Shown piece by piece: positions 19,036-29,930 of a stretch of 64,000 nucleotides of DNA. Under the pieces are notes generated by a model. It searched no databases. It saw only the letters and a program-made list of their open reading frames with translations, and was not told the origin of the DNA. This DNA comes from Providencia rettgeri (GTDB lineage: Bacteria > Pseudomonadota > Gammaproteobacteria > Enterobacterales > Enterobacteriaceae). The stretch covers positions 1,240,001-1,304,000 of the forward strand of contig NZ_CP059348.1 in assembly GCF_013702265.1 (NCBI RefSeq), written 5' to 3'. Numbering within the stretch: the first letter of the stretch is position 1; each line of letters opens with the position of its first letter. A program made the translations under genes and the position numbers.

Positions 19036-20322
19036 TTATTTTTTGTCTAACTCAGAGCTGAATTCACGTCTGTCGTAGCCAGTGTACAGTTGGCGAGGAC
19101 GTGCAATTTTCAGACCTTCATCGTGCATTTCGTTCCAATGTGCAATCCAACCAATGGTACGTGCAATTGCGAAGATAACGGTAAACATTGAAGATGGAAT
19201 ACCCATTGCTTTCAGGATGATACCTGAGTAGAAGTCAACGTTAGGGTACAGTTTCTTCTCAATGAAGTACGGGTCGTTCAGTGCGATACGTTCTAATTCC
19301 ATGGCCACTTCAAGCAGGCTATCATTTAGACCCAGCTCGTTCAGGACTTCATGGCAAGTTTCACGCATAACGGTAGCGCGTGGGTCATGGTTTTTATAAA
19401 CACGGTGACCGAAGCCCATTAAGCGGAAAGAGTCGTTTTTATCTTTTGCACGTTCGATAAATGCTGGGATGTGCTCAACAGTTTGAATCTCTTCAAGCAT
19501 ACGTAAGCAGGCTTCGTTAGCACCACCATGAGCAGGTCCCCACAGAGATGCAATACCTGCTGCAATACACGCAAATGGGTTAGCGCCGGAAGAACCTGCG
19601 GTACGGACTGTTGAGGTTGATGCGTTTTGTTCGTGGTCAGCGTGCAGGATCAAAATACGGTCCATTGCGCGTTCAAGTACTGGATTAACCACATATTCTT
19701 CACATGGTGTAGAGAACATCATGTGCAAGAAGTTACCCGCGTAAGATAAATCATTACGAGGATAAACAAAAGGTTGTCCGATAGAGTATTTATAACACAT
19801 CGCTGCAACGGTCGGCATTTTGGACAGCAGACGGTAAGCGGTGATTTCACGGTGGCGAGGGTTATTAACGTCTAATGCATCGTGGTAGAACGCTGCTAGA
19901 GCACCTGTTACCCCACACAGAACTGCCATTGGGTGAGAGTCACGACGGAAACCATTAAGCATGCGAGTGATTTGCTCATGGATCATGGTGTGGCGAGTCA
20001 CCGTATTTTTAAATGTATTGTACTGTTCTTGGGTTGGTGCTTCGCCGTATAACAGGATATAACAGACTTCAAGGTATGAGGCTTGAGTGGCGAGTTGATC
20101 AATTGGGAAACCACGGTGGAGTAGAACGCCTTTATCACCATCGATATAGGTAATTTTTGACTCACAGGATGCGGTAGAAGTAAAACCGGGGTCGTATGTG
20201 AAGAACCCTTTAGAACCTAAAGCTCGTACATCGATAACATCTTGGCCAATGGTCGGGCTTAGGATGTCTAGTTCGAAATCACCTTTACTTCCAGTCATTA
20301 TCTTAGCTTTGTTATCAGCCAT
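19036..20322 (-). CDS. gltA: Citrate synthase (type II)
   Basis: A 428-residue cytoplasmic enzyme that condenses acetyl-CoA and oxaloacetate to citrate, the entry step of the TCA cycle. The catalytic triad is visible: H265 ([10 protein letters not shown]), H306 (FGHRVYKN) and D363 (NVDFYSG). The sequence is colinear with E. coli GltA (427), the NADH-sensitive hexameric type. It diverges from sdhCDAB across a 652 bp control region, as in E. coli. Confidence 0.98.
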   Translation of the reverse strand: MADNKAKIMTGSKGDFELDILSPTIGQDVIDVRALGSKGFFTYDPGFTSTASCESKITYIDGDKGVLLHRGFPIDQLATQASYLEVCYILLYGEAPTQEQYNTFKNTVTRHTMIHEQITRMLNGFRRDSHPMAVLCGVTGALAAFYHDALDVNNPRHREITAYRLLSKMPTVAAMCYKYSIGQPFVYPRNDLSYAGNFLHMMFSTPCEEYVVNPVLERAMDRILILHADHEQNASTSTVRTAGSSGANPFACIAAGIASLWGPAHGGANEACLRMLEEIQTVEHIPAFIERAKDKNDSFRLMGFGHRVYKNHDPRATVMRETCHEVLNELGLNDSLLEVAMELERIALNDPYFIEKKLYPNVDFYSGIILKAMGIPSSMFTVIFAIARTIGWIAHWNEMHDEGLKIARPRQLYTGYDRREFSSELDKK

Positions 20323-20724
20323 TTACGGTCTCCTTAGCGCTTGATAATCCACACTCAACAACCCAGAACTCAGCGTTATACTGCGTCTTTGAGCATTGTT
20401 CTATCGGTGTGTTGAGAAAATCAGCGGGATATCACATAAAACCTTGAAATCCGGCAACCAATATCAATACCGATAACAATGTGGTTAGGTTGTTTGCGAG
20501 TGTATAGGGCGTTATGTTCTTTTTTTGTTGTTTTCTCTACAATATCATTATTTGTGGTAAGGGAAACAACTTTCATAACTTTTGTTTATACTTGCATACT
20601 CATTCACATTACTATACGACTTTGGGTCATCCGTAACGTATTCAGATAAATCTGTCAGGCATATATGTAAGATAAATGTTGAATCATTGTCAAATAAGAT
20701 AAGCACATTTATATAAAATGTTTA

Positions 20725-20746
20725 AATCGTGATCCTTCTCACTGTT
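20725..20746. promoter_or_regulatory. CRP-like site in the gltA-sdhC intergenic region
   Basis: GTGA (20729-20732), six bases, TCAC (20739-20742), with A/T flanks: a good match to the CRP half-sites TGTGA-N6-TCACA. It is about 60 bp upstream of the predicted sdhC -10. E. coli sdh is CRP-activated, so the role is plausible. The rest of 20323-20974 shows no gene. Confidence 0.6.
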
Positions 20747-20780
20747 CGGGCTAAATGTCTCCAAACCTTTTGTGTGGGAA

Positions 20781-20809
20781 TTGTAATAGCAATGTGAAGA
20801 CTTTATACT
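20781..20809 (+). promoter_or_regulatory. Predicted sigma70 promoter of sdhCDAB-sucABCD
   Basis: -35 TTGTAA (20781-20786), 17 bp spacer, -10 TATACT (20804-20809), giving a start near 20816 and a leader of about 160 nt before sdhC. Confidence 0.65.
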
Positions 20810-20974
20810 GGCGCCAGGTCTCCGGATTACCCTGAGTAGGAGTTCCCAGCGTGATCAGTATGCAACTTTATTCAAACATGATGGATTAAAGTTTGTGTTA
20901 AGTTGCATTTTGTACCCCTGTCGCTGTCTGATTTCCACCCCAGGTCCGGAGGATGGAAAATAATAAAGAGCTGT

Positions 20975-21364
20975 GTGGGCAAAATTGTGAAAAAACAAAG
21001 ACCTGTCAACCTTGATTTGCAGACGATTCACTTTCCGATTACTGCAATATCGTCGATCTTGCACCGTGTCTCTGGCGTCATTACTCTCATCGCAGTTGGT
21101 ATTCTGCTTTGGTTGCTAGGGACTTCTCTCTCCTCTCCAGAAGGTTTTCAATACGCGTCTGAAATAATGACTGGCTTTTTTGCTAAGTTCATTCTTTGGG
21201 GGATCTTAACAGCGCTGGCATACCACATTTGTGGTGGTATTCGTCATATGCTGATGGATTTCGGTTGTGTTGATGAAACCCTTGCTGCGGGCAACTCATC
21301 CGCAAAAATTACATTTGTAATTACTGTAATTCTGGCAATTCTGGCGGGGATCTTAGTATGGTAA
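20975..21364 (+). CDS. sdhC: Succinate dehydrogenase cytochrome b556 subunit
   Basis: A 129-residue membrane anchor with three helices that, with SdhD, binds haem b and ubiquinone. The GTG at 20975 is chosen because it gives [14 protein letters not shown], aligned to E. coli [14 protein letters not shown] with equal total length; a longer in-frame start at 20903 adds 24 residues with no counterpart. The haem-ligand region is [14 protein letters not shown], and S/R residues of the quinone site (SILHRVSG) are kept. It overlaps sdhD by 7 bp. First gene of the operon. Confidence 0.93.
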   Translation: MGKIVKKQRPVNLDLQTIHFPITAISSILHRVSGVITLIAVGILLWLLGTSLSSPEGFQYASEIMTGFFAKFILWGILTALAYHICGGIRHMLMDFGCVDETLAAGNSSAKITFVITVILAILAGILVW

Positions 21365-21702
21365 GTAATGCATCAGCTTTAGGCCGTACTGGTATCCAGG
21401 ACTGGCTGCTAATTCGTGGTTCGGCGATCGTTATCGTCCTCTACGTACTCTACATTGTTGGCTTCGTAGCAATTAATGATATTACCTATGAAGTATGGCG
21501 TGGCTTCTTTGCCTCCTCTGTGACCAAAGTATTCACTATCCTCACATTGTTCTCGATTCTTGTGCATGCCTGGATTGGTATGTGGCAAGTACTGACTGAC
21601 TATGTTAAGCCGCTGGCGATTCGCTTAGTGCTGCAACTGGCCATTGTGGTTGGTTTGCTGGCTTACTTAATTTACGGAACAATTGTTGTGTGGGGTGCAT
21701 AA
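21358..21702 (+). CDS. sdhD: Succinate dehydrogenase membrane anchor subunit
   Basis: A 114-residue three-helix anchor of complex II (E. coli SdhD has 115). It starts [20 protein letters not shown] and includes [16 protein letters not shown], the haem-axial histidine and quinone-tyrosine region. The start overlaps the end of sdhC by 7 bp, indicating coupled translation, and one base separates its stop from sdhA. Confidence 0.96.
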   Translation: MVSNASALGRTGIQDWLLIRGSAIVIVLYVLYIVGFVAINDITYEVWRGFFASSVTKVFTILTLFSILVHAWIGMWQVLTDYVKPLAIRLVLQLAIVVGLLAYLIYGTIVVWGA

Positions 21703-21703
21703 A

Positions 21704-23470
21704 ATGAATCTGCCAATCAGAGAGTTTGACGCTATCGTTATCGGTGCGGGCGGTGCAGGTATGCGCGCAGCACTACAAATTTCTCAACAAGGCCTATCTT
21801 GTGCTTTGTTATCTAAAGTATTTCCAACTCGTTCTCATACTGTGTCAGCGCAAGGTGGTATCACTGTTGCACTCGGTAACACACACCCTGACAACTGGGA
21901 ATGGCATATGTACGATACTGTTAAAGGTTCCGATTATATCGGTGACCAAGACGCTATCGAGTACATGTGTAAAACAGGGCCGGAAGCTATCCTTGAATTA
22001 GAACATATGGGATTGCCTTTCTCTCGTCTTGATGATGGTCGTATTTATCAACGTCCATTCGGTGGTCAGTCTAAGAATTTCGGTGGCGAGCAAGCGGCAC
22101 GTACTGCTGCTGCAGCGGACCGTACTGGTCACGCGCTGTTACATACTCTGTATCAGCAAAACTTAAAAAATCACACTACGATTTTCTCTGAATGGTATGC
22201 ACTGGATTTAGTGAAAAACCAAGATGGCGATATCGTAGGCTGTACTGCAATCTGCATGGAAACGGGCGAGCTGGTTTACTTCAAAGCGAAAGCAACCATC
22301 TTAGCAACGGGTGGTGCAGGTCGTATTTACCAATCCACCACTAACGCACACATCAATACGGGTGACGGTGTGGGTATGGCTGTGCGTGCTGGTGTTCCAT
22401 TACAAGATATGGAAATGTGGCAGTTCCACCCAACGGGTATCGCTGGCGCAGGTGTTCTGGTCACAGAAGGCTGTCGTGGTGAAGGCGGTTATCTGCTGAA
22501 CAAAGATGGCGAGCGCTTCATGGAACGTTATGCACCAAACGCAAAAGACCTTGCTGGTCGTGACGTTGTTGCACGTTCAATCATGATTGAAATCCGTGAA
22601 GGTCGTGGTTGTGATGGCCCATGGGGTCCACACGCGAAACTGAAACTGGATCACTTAGGAAAAGACGTTCTGGAATCTCGCTTACCGGGTATCCTTGAAT
22701 TATCTCGTACCTTTGCCCACGTTGACCCAGTTAAAGAGCCAATCCCAGTTATCCCAACGTGTCACTATATGATGGGTGGTATTCCAACTAAAGTGACGGG
22801 TCAAGCGATTCGCTATAACGAAAAAGGCGAAGACGAAGTGATTCCGGGTCTGTTTGCTGTGGGTGAGATTGCTTGTGTATCTGTACACGGCGCTAACCGT
22901 TTAGGCGGTAACTCCCTGCTTGACCTCGTGGTATTTGGTCGTTCTGCTGGTTTACACTTGAATGAATCCATCATGGAACAAGGCCCAATGCGTGATGCAT
23001 CTGAATCAGACATCGATGCAGCAATGGCTCGTTTCAATCGTTGGGAAAATGCGCGTACGGGTGAAGATCCAACTGATATCCGTAAAGCACTGCAATCTTG
23101 TATGCAGAACAACTTCTCCGTATTCCGTGAAGGGGATGCAATGGCGAAGGGCTTAGAAGAGCTGAAAGAAATCCGTGAACGTCTGAAAAATGCGCGTCTG
23201 GATGACACTTCAACTGAGTTCAATACCCAACGTATCGAATGTTTAGAGCTGGATAACCTGATGGAAACTGCTTATGCAACGGCACAAGCTGCAAACTTCC
23301 GTACAGAGAGCCGTGGTGCTCACAGCCGCTTTGACTTCCCAGATCGTGATGATGCAAATTGGTTATGTCACTCATTATATCTACCGCAATCTGAAACGAT
23401 GACTCGTCGTGAAGTGAACATGCAACCTAAGTTGCGTGAAGCCTTCCCACCGAAGATTCGTACCTATTAA
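21704..23470 (+). CDS. sdhA: Succinate dehydrogenase flavoprotein subunit
   Basis: A 588-residue catalytic subunit that oxidises succinate to fumarate at a covalent FAD, on the cytoplasmic face of the inner membrane. The Rossmann motif [10 protein letters not shown] (14-23) is near the N-terminus, and the FAD-linking histidine is H45 in [30 protein letters not shown] and the [19 protein letters not shown] regions form the active site. The ATG at 21704 gives exactly the E. coli length; an earlier in-frame start would run into sdhD. Confidence 0.98.
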   Translation: MNLPIREFDAIVIGAGGAGMRAALQISQQGLSCALLSKVFPTRSHTVSAQGGITVALGNTHPDNWEWHMYDTVKGSDYIGDQDAIEYMCKTGPEAILELEHMGLPFSRLDDGRIYQRPFGGQSKNFGGEQAARTAAAADRTGHALLHTLYQQNLKNHTTIFSEWYALDLVKNQDGDIVGCTAICMETGELVYFKAKATILATGGAGRIYQSTTNAHINTGDGVGMAVRAGVPLQDMEMWQFHPTGIAGAGVLVTEGCRGEGGYLLNKDGERFMERYAPNAKDLAGRDVVARSIMIEIREGRGCDGPWGPHAKLKLDHLGKDVLESRLPGILELSRTFAHVDPVKEPIPVIPTCHYMMGGIPTKVTGQAIRYNEKGEDEVIPGLFAVGEIACVSVHGANRLGGNSLLDLVVFGRSAGLHLNESIMEQGPMRDASESDIDAAMARFNRWENARTGEDPTDIRKALQSCMQNNFSVFREGDAMAKGLEELKEIRERLKNARLDDTSTEFNTQRIECLELDNLMETAYATAQAANFRTESRGAHSRFDFPDRDDANWLCHSLYLPQSETMTRREVNMQPKLREAFPPKIRTY

Positions 23471-23505
23471 TGCGTGGTGTTAATCCAGTTGCGGAGAAAT
23501 AAACT

Positions 23506-24222
23506 ATGAAACTAGAATTTTCGATTTATCGCTACAATCCTGATGTAGACAATGCGCCACGCATGCAAGATTACACCCTTGAAGTGAAAGAAGGGCGTGA
23601 CATGATGCTGCTGGATGCGTTAATTCAGTTAAAAGAACAAGATCCAACACTCTCATTTCGTCGTTCTTGCCGTGAAGGTGTGTGTGGTTCTGATGGTCTG
23701 AACATGAACGGTAAAAACGGACTGGCTTGTATCACGCCATTGTCTGCTTTAACCCGTAGTGGTAAAAAAATTGTGATCCGTCCATTACCAGGTCTGCCAG
23801 TGATTCGTGACCTGATCATCGACATGACACAATTTTATACTCAATACGAAAAAATTCGTCCGTATCTTCTTAATGATAATAAGAATCCGCCGGCGCGTGA
23901 AAACTTACAGCTACCAGAACAACGTGAAAAACTTGATGGTCTTTACGAGTGTATTCTGTGTGCATGCTGTTCAACTTCATGCCCATCTTTCTGGTGGAAT
24001 CCGGACAAATTTATCGGTCCAGCAGGTCTATTAGCTGCATATAGATTCTTAATTGATAGTCGCGATACTGAAACAGATTCACGATTAGATGATCTGAACG
24101 ACGCTTTTAGTGTTTTCCGCTGTCATAGCATCATGAATTGTGTCAATGTATGCCCTAAAGGACTAAATCCAACGAAAGCTATCGGTCACATTAAGTCTAT
24201 GTTATTGAAACATAGCGCCTAA
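23506..24222 (+). CDS. sdhB: Succinate dehydrogenase iron-sulfur subunit
   Basis: A 238-residue electron-transfer subunit. The [2Fe-2S] ligands are C55, C60, D63 and C75 (SCREGVCGSDGLNMNGKNG region). Two ferredoxin-like clusters use CILCACCSTSCPSFWW and CHSIMNCVNVCPKG for the [4Fe-4S] and [3Fe-4S] centres. It passes electrons from SdhA flavin to ubiquinone at SdhCD. Last of the sdh genes; a structured 378 bp spacer separates it from sucA. Confidence 0.98.
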   Translation: MKLEFSIYRYNPDVDNAPRMQDYTLEVKEGRDMMLLDALIQLKEQDPTLSFRRSCREGVCGSDGLNMNGKNGLACITPLSALTRSGKKIVIRPLPGLPVIRDLIIDMTQFYTQYEKIRPYLLNDNKNPPARENLQLPEQREKLDGLYECILCACCSTSCPSFWWNPDKFIGPAGLLAAYRFLIDSRDTETDSRLDDLNDAFSVFRCHSIMNCVNVCPKGLNPTKAIGHIKSMLLKHSA

Positions 24223-24230
24223 ATCGATAC

Positions 24231-24258
24231 AGCCTGCGGCGCTTAGGTGCCGTAGGCT
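24231..24258 (+). other. Hairpin just after sdhB
   Basis: A 10-bp stem (agcctgcggc at 24231-24240 against the gccgtaggct arm ending at 24258). No T-run follows, so it probably protects the mRNA 3' end or is a processing site rather than a terminator. Confidence 0.55.
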
Positions 24259-24410
24259 AAATTTGGATAGCACAAAATACGTACTTAAAGTAAAAAATAA
24301 GCGTAAAGTAAGTATAAGTCTTAAATTGAATCACTGAAACGTAAAGTAAAAAGTCAAAAAGTGAAAGTAAAAAGCCAACTGCAAAACCAGATGAAGACAC
24401 TTGCGAAAGC

Positions 24411-24452
24411 AAGGAACCTTTAAAAACCGTAGACAGTTTTTAAAGGTTCCTT
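24411..24452 (+). other. Perfect 17-bp hairpin in the sdhB-sucA spacer
   Basis: aaggaacctttaaaaac (24411-24427) is perfectly complementary to 24436-24452 across an 8-nt loop. No T-run follows, and weak gggaaaccc-type hairpins come after it. Three copies of aaagtaaaaa (24287, 24343, 24364) precede it. The whole spacer 24223-24600 contains no gene. Confidence 0.75.
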
Positions 24453-24600
24453 AAAAGGGAAACCCTTAATTGATAAGAGGGACTCCCAAAGTGAGAACAT
24501 GCAAAAAGCACGTCCAAGAGAACCTTTATCGAGGTCGCTTAAATGCGGCGATTAGTTAACCACGGCGAAAACTAAAGCTTATAAAGCTTAAGGGATCACA

Positions 24601-27408
24601 ATGCAGAACGGCGTAATGAAGGACTGGCTGGATTCAAGCTTTCTGGCAGGCGCGAACCAGTCTTATATAGAACAGCTCTATGAAGATTATCTGACTGACC
24701 CTAATTCCGTAGATGTCGAATGGAGAGAAATCTTCCAGCAACTACCTGGAGCGGGTAATAGCGGTGAGCAATTACACTCGCAAGCACGAGAATACTTCCG
24801 TCGCTTAGCAAAAGATTCTACCCGTTACCACACCTCTGTTAGCGATCCAACGATCGACGCAAAACAAGTTAAAGTTTTGCAGCTTATCAATGCCTTCCGC
24901 TTCCGCGGACATCAAAATGCAAATCTCGACCCGTTAGGACTTTGGAAACGCGAAGCCGTTCCAGATCTGGACCCTACATTCCATAACCTAACCAAAGAAG
25001 ATTTCGACGAAACTTTCAACGTGGGTTCATTTGCAATTGGCAAAGAAACCATGAAACTCAGCGAGCTATATGACCACCTGAAACGCATCTATTGCGGCTC
25101 CATTGGTGCGGAATATATGCACATTACTAACACAGAAGAAAAACGTTGGATTCAACAACGTTTAGAATCTGTGAATGTTGCGCAGCAATTCTCTAAAGAA
25201 GAAAAGCGTCGCTTCTTAGCTGAATTAACAGCAGCGGAAGGTCTTGAGCGTTACCTTGGTGCAAAATTCCCAGGTGCAAAACGTTTCTCTTTAGAAGGTG
25301 GTGATGCACTGATCCCTATGCTGAAGGATCTTATCCATCATGCAGGCAAACAAGACACCCGTGAAGTGGTGCTTGGTATGGCGCACCGTGGCCGCCTAAA
25401 CGTCCTGATCAACATTCTGGGTAAAAAACCGGCTGAATTATTTGATGAATTTGCTGGTAAGCATAAAGACCATTCAAGTGCTGGTGACGTTAAATATCAC
25501 CAAGGTTTCTCTTCTGATTTCGAAACTGCGGGTTCCCGTGTTCACTTAGCACTGGCATTTAACCCATCACACTTAGAAATCGTAAGCCCTGTAGTTATCG
25601 GTTCTGTACGTGCTCGCCGTGACCGTCTGGACGAAGGTCGCAGCAACATGGTTCTGCCAATCACCATTCACGGTGACTCAGCAGTAACCGGTCAAGGTGT
25701 TGTACAAGAAACTCTGAACATGTCTCAGGCTCGTGGTTATGAAGTTGGCGGTACCATGCGTATCGTTATCAACAACCAAGTTGGTTTCACAACCTCCAAC
25801 CCGAAAGACACACGTTCAACAGAATACTGTACTGATATCGTGAAAATGGTGCAGGCACCTATTTTCCACGTTAATGCTGATGACCCTGAAGCCGTCGCAT
25901 TCGTGACTCGCTTAGCCTTAGATTTCCGTAACACCTTTAAGCGCGATGTGATGATCGACTTAGTGTGTTACCGCCGTCATGGTCATAACGAAGCTGATGA
26001 GCCAAGTGCAACTCAGCCAATCATGTACCAAAAAATCAAACAGCATCCAACTCCACGTAAAATCTACGCAGACCGTTTAATCGAAGCTGGCGTGGTTTCT
26101 GCGAATGAAGTCACTGAAATGGTTAACCTGTATCGTGACGCATTAGACCGTGGTGATTGTGTTGTTGAAGAATATCGTGAAATGGGTCTGCATTCTTATA
26201 CATGGGAACCGTACTTAAACCATGAGTGGAATGAGCAATACAAATCTAACTACGATATTAAACGTTTAACTGAGTTAGCAACTAAGCTGAGCACGATCCC
26301 TGAAGGCATCGTTGCGCAATCTCGTGTTGAGAAAATTTATTCTGACCGCGCTGAAATGGCGAAAGGCGAAAAATTACTCGACTGGGGTGCTGCAGAAACT
26401 CTGGCTTACGGTACGTTAGTCGATGAAGGTATTCCAATCCGTTTATCTGGTGAAGATGCGGGTCGTGGTACGTTCTTCCACCGTCATGCCGTTGTTCACA
26501 ACCAAACTAATGGTTCTGTGTACGTGCCTCTGCAAAATGTTCATAGTGGTCAAGGCGTATTCAACGTTTGGGATTCTGTTCTGACTGAAAACGCAGTATT
26601 GGCATTTGAGTATGGCTATGCGACAACTGAACCGCGCGCACTGACTATTTGGGAAGCTCAGTTCGGTGACTTTGCTAACTGTGCGCAAGTTGTTATCGAC
26701 CAATTCATTAGCTCAGGTGAGCAAAAATGGGGTCGTATGTGTGGTCTGGTCATGTTACTGCCTCATGGTTATGAAGGTCAGGGCCCAGAGCACTCATCTG
26801 CACGTTTAGAGCGTTACCTGCAACTGTGTGCGGATCAAAACATGCAAGTGTGTGTGCCATCAACACCAGCTCAGGTTTATCACATGTTACGCCGTCAAGC
26901 ACTGCGCGATATGCGTCGACCTCTGATTGTTATGTCACCTAAGTCACTGTTACGTCATCCATTAGCAGTTTCTAGCATGGATGAGCTGGCAAATGGTTCA
27001 TTCCAACCAGTTATCGGTGAAATTGACGAAATTAATCCGAAAGATGTGAAACGCGTCGTTATGTGTTCCGGTAAAGTTTATTACGATTTATTAGAACAAC
27101 GTCGTAAGAAAGAGCAAAAAGATGTGGCTATCGTGCGTATTGAACAGCTGTATCCGTTCCCACGTGAAGATATCCAAAAAGTATTCGCTCAGTATGCTCA
27201 TGTGAAAGATTTCGTTTGGTGCCAAGAAGAGCCACTGAACCAAGGTGCTTGGTATTGCAGCCAGCACAATTTCCATGAAGCTATCCCAGCAGGCGCAACT
27301 TTACGCTATGCGGGTCGAGCAGCTTCTTCTTCTCCAGCAGTTGGTTATACCTCCGTTCACCAGGAACAACAAGCGGCCCTGGTTAATGACGCTTTGAACA
27401 TTGCATAA
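24601..27408 (+). CDS. sucA: 2-oxoglutarate dehydrogenase E1 component
   Basis: A 935-residue thiamine-diphosphate enzyme that decarboxylates 2-oxoglutarate and transfers the succinyl group to the lipoamide of SucB. The N-terminus (MQNGVMKDWLDSSFLAGANQ) matches E. coli SucA (933), including the E2-binding region. TPP/Mg motifs are in GDSAVTGQGVVQETLNMSQ (about 360-380), the active-site histidine is in LAFNPSHLEIV, and the transketolase-like part RLSGEDAGRGTFFHRHA follows. aaggga Shine-Dalgarno sequence. 14 bp before sucB. Confidence 0.98.
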   Translation: MQNGVMKDWLDSSFLAGANQSYIEQLYEDYLTDPNSVDVEWREIFQQLPGAGNSGEQLHSQAREYFRRLAKDSTRYHTSVSDPTIDAKQVKVLQLINAFRFRGHQNANLDPLGLWKREAVPDLDPTFHNLTKEDFDETFNVGSFAIGKETMKLSELYDHLKRIYCGSIGAEYMHITNTEEKRWIQQRLESVNVAQQFSKEEKRRFLAELTAAEGLERYLGAKFPGAKRFSLEGGDALIPMLKDLIHHAGKQDTREVVLGMAHRGRLNVLINILGKKPAELFDEFAGKHKDHSSAGDVKYHQGFSSDFETAGSRVHLALAFNPSHLEIVSPVVIGSVRARRDRLDEGRSNMVLPITIHGDSAVTGQGVVQETLNMSQARGYEVGGTMRIVINNQVGFTTSNPKDTRSTEYCTDIVKMVQAPIFHVNADDPEAVAFVTRLALDFRNTFKRDVMIDLVCYRRHGHNEADEPSATQPIMYQKIKQHPTPRKIYADRLIEAGVVSANEVTEMVNLYRDALDRGDCVVEEYREMGLHSYTWEPYLNHEWNEQYKSNYDIKRLTELATKLSTIPEGIVAQSRVEKIYSDRAEMAKGEKLLDWGAAETLAYGTLVDEGIPIRLSGEDAGRGTFFHRHAVVHNQTNGSVYVPLQNVHSGQGVFNVWDSVLTENAVLAFEYGYATTEPRALTIWEAQFGDFANCAQVVIDQFISSGEQKWGRMCGLVMLLPHGYEGQGPEHSSARLERYLQLCADQNMQVCVPSTPAQVYHMLRRQALRDMRRPLIVMSPKSLLRHPLAVSSMDELANGSFQPVIGEIDEINPKDVKRVVMCSGKVYYDLLEQRRKKEQKDVAIVRIEQLYPFPREDIQKVFAQYAHVKDFVWCQEEPLNQGAWYCSQHNFHEAIPAGATLRYAGRAASSSPAVGYTSVHQEQQAALVNDALNIA

Positions 27409-27422
27409 TTAAAGGATAGAAA

Positions 27423-28631
27423 ATGAGTAGCGTAGAAATTCTTGTTCCCGATCTTCCTGAATCCGTCGCTGATGCAGCGGTTGCCACATGGCATAAAAAA
27501 CCAGGTGACAGTGTTCAGCGTGATGAAGTTCTGGTTGAGATCGAAACAGACAAAGTTGTTCTTGAAGTTCCTGCAAGTGAAGCAGGTGTTCTGGAAGCCA
27601 TTATTGAAGAAGAAGGCGCAACTGTTTTATCTAAACAGTTACTGGGTCGCATTCGTTTAGGCGATAGCACCGGTATTCCTGCTGAAGTTAAAGAAGCAGC
27701 ACCTGCACCAGCAGCACGCCAAACAGCGAGCTTAGAAGAAGAAAGCAACGATGCACTGAGCCCAGCGATTCGTCGTCTGGTCGCTGAGCACAACCTGAAC
27801 CCTGCGGATATCAAGGGAACTGGTGTTGGCGGTCGTCTGACTCGTGAAGATGTTGAAAAACATTTAGCAGCTAAACCAGCAGCGGCACCTGCGGCTCAAG
27901 CACCAGCTGCAGCTCAAGCACCATTAGCTCACCGTAGTGAAAAACGTGTTCCGATGACTCGCCTGCGTAAACGTATTGCAGAGCGTCTGTTGGAAGCGAA
28001 AAACAGCACGGCGATGTTAACAACCTTCAACGAAATCAACATGCAGCCTATTAAAGACCTGCGTGCGCAGTACGGTGAAGCATTCGAAAAACGTCACGGT
28101 GTACGTTTAGGCTTTATGTCTTTCTACATTAAGGCGGCGGTTGAAGCACTGAAACGCTATCCAGAAGTGAACGCTTCTATCGATGGTTCTGACGTGGTTT
28201 ACCATAACTATTTCGACATCAGTATTGCGGTGTCAACACCGCGTGGCCTGGTAACACCAGTTCTGCGTGATGTGGATGCAATGAGCATGGCTGATATTGA
28301 GAAAAATATTAAAGAGCTGGCTGTCAAAGGTCGCGACGGTAAATTAACTGTTGAAGATTTAAGTGGCGGTAACTTCACTATCACTAACGGTGGTGTGTTC
28401 GGTTCTCTGATGTCTACTCCAATCATTAACCCACCACAAAGCGCAATCTTAGGCATGCATGCCATCAAAGACCGCCCAATGGCTGTTAATGGTAAGGTAG
28501 AAATTCTTCCAATGATGTATTTAGCGCTGTCTTATGACCACCGTTTAATCGATGGTCGTGAATCAGTTGGCTTCTTAGTGGCTATCAAAGATATGTTGGA
28601 AGATCCAACTCGTTTACTGCTAGACGTATAG
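27423..28631 (+). CDS. sucB: Dihydrolipoyl succinyltransferase (E2 of 2-oxoglutarate dehydrogenase)
   Basis: A 402-residue core of the complex. One lipoyl domain (1-77) carries lipoylated K44 in [13 protein letters not shown] peripheral-subunit-binding domain follows (about 110-150, [19 protein letters not shown]). An Ala/Pro linker leads to the catalytic domain ending [16 protein letters not shown], with H373 and D377. It transfers succinyl from lipoamide to CoA. Length is near E. coli SucB (405); the linker is slightly shorter. The E3 subunit (lpd) is not in this window. Confidence 0.98.
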   Translation: MSSVEILVPDLPESVADAAVATWHKKPGDSVQRDEVLVEIETDKVVLEVPASEAGVLEAIIEEEGATVLSKQLLGRIRLGDSTGIPAEVKEAAPAPAARQTASLEEESNDALSPAIRRLVAEHNLNPADIKGTGVGGRLTREDVEKHLAAKPAAAPAAQAPAAAQAPLAHRSEKRVPMTRLRKRIAERLLEAKNSTAMLTTFNEINMQPIKDLRAQYGEAFEKRHGVRLGFMSFYIKAAVEALKRYPEVNASIDGSDVVYHNYFDISIAVSTPRGLVTPVLRDVDAMSMADIEKNIKELAVKGRDGKLTVEDLSGGNFTITNGGVFGSLMSTPIINPPQSAILGMHAIKDRPMAVNGKVEILPMMYLALSYDHRLIDGRESVGFLVAIKDMLEDPTRLLLDV

Positions 28632-28679
28632 AAACATAACAGGGCAGGGGGACAACCTGTCCGGTCTGAGGTAACCGAT

Positions 28680-28699
28680 GCAGCCAGTTCGCTGGCTGC
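28680..28699 (+). other. UUCG-loop hairpin between sucB and sucC
   Basis: An 8-bp perfect stem gcagccag / ctggctgc closes a ttcg loop inside the 132 bp sucB-sucC spacer. A second stretch (acagggcaggggg...cctgtcc) can also fold just upstream. No T-run, so mRNA processing or segmental stability within the operon is more likely than termination. Confidence 0.6.
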
Positions 28700-28763
28700 T
28701 AAATCTGTAACAATTGCAAGGGGCGATAAACGCTCCTCCAGACTCAATTATGGATAGAACATC

Positions 28764-29930
28764 ATGAATTTACACGAGTATCAGGCAAAACAGCTTTTTA
28801 CACGCTATGGTTTACCAGCACCAACTGGTTATGCCTGTTCATCAGTAGAAGAAGCAGTAGCTGCGGCGAAAAAAATCGGTAATGGTCCATGGGTTATCAA
28901 ATGCCAAGTTCACGCAGGTGGACGTGGTAAAGCTGGCGGCGTAAAAGTTACAAAAGATATCAATGACATCCGTGAATTTGCTGAAAAATGGTTAGGTAAG
29001 AATCTGGTTACTTACCAAACTGATGCAAATGGTCAGCCGGTTAACCAAATTTTGGTTGAAAGCGCGACTGACATCGCTAAAGAACTGTATTTAGGTGCAG
29101 TCGTTGACCGTGGTACACGTCGTGTTGTATTCATGGCTTCAACGGAAGGCGGCGTTGAAATTGAAAAAGTTGCTGAAGAAACACCAGATCTGATCCACAA
29201 AGCAGTTATCGATCCACTGACTGGCCCAATGCCATATCAAGGTCGTGAACTGGCATTCAAATTAGGCTTAACTGGCAAACAAGTTAGCCAATTCGCTAAA
29301 ATCTTCATGGGCTTAGCGACCATGTTCTTAGAGCGCGATTTAGCGCTGATCGAAGTTAACCCATTAGTTATCAATACTGAAGGCGATTTAGTTTGCTTAG
29401 ACGGTAAATTAGGCGTGGATAGCAACGCTCTGTATCGTCAAGCTGAAATGCGTGAAATGCACGATCCATCTCAAGAAGATGCGCGTGAAGCTCAAGCAGC
29501 TAAATGGGAACTTAACTACGTTGCTCTGGATGGTAACATCGGTTGTATGGTTAACGGTGCGGGCCTTGCAATGGGTACCATGGACATCGTTAAACTGCAC
29601 GGCGGTGCGCCAGCTAACTTCCTTGACGTTGGTGGCGGTGCAACCAAAGAGCGCGTAACTGAAGCATTTAAAATCATTCTTTCGGATAAGAGCGTTAAAG
29701 CTGTATTCGTAAACATTTTTGGTGGTATCGTTCGCTGTGACCTGATTGCAGACGGCATCATTGGTGCAGTAGAAGAAGTTGGCGTGAATGTACCAGTAGT
29801 TGTACGTTTAGAAGGTAACAATGCAGAGTTAGGTGCGAAAAAACTGGCAGACAGCGGCTTAAATATTATCGCTGCAAACAGCCTGACAGATGCAGCTAAG
29901 AAAGCAGTAGCAGCGGCGGAGGCTAAATAA
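28764..29930 (+). CDS. sucC: Succinyl-CoA synthetase beta subunit
   Basis: A 388-residue ATP-grasp subunit (same length as E. coli SucC). With SucD it converts succinyl-CoA, ADP and phosphate to succinate, CoA and ATP. The N-terminus [20 protein letters not shown], nucleotide-binding [13 protein letters not shown], Mg ligands in [10 protein letters not shown] and C-terminal [15 protein letters not shown] are all present. The stop codon overlaps the sucD start by one base (TAATG). Confidence 0.98.
   Translation: MNLHEYQAKQLFTRYGLPAPTGYACSSVEEAVAAAKKIGNGPWVIKCQVHAGGRGKAGGVKVTKDINDIREFAEKWLGKNLVTYQTDANGQPVNQILVESATDIAKELYLGAVVDRGTRRVVFMASTEGGVEIEKVAEETPDLIHKAVIDPLTGPMPYQGRELAFKLGLTGKQVSQFAKIFMGLATMFLERDLALIEVNPLVINTEGDLVCLDGKLGVDSNALYRQAEMREMHDPSQEDAREAQAAKWELNYVALDGNIGCMVNGAGLAMGTMDIVKLHGGAPANFLDVGGGATKERVTEAFKIILSDKSVKAVFVNIFGGIVRCDLIADGIIGAVEEVGVNVPVVVRLEGNNAELGAKKLADSGLNIIAANSLTDAAKKAVAAAEAK

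Noticed and set aside
20903-20974. Upstream extension of sdhC
   Set aside because: Adds 24 residues with no match to SdhC; the GTG at 20975 gives the exact E. coli length.
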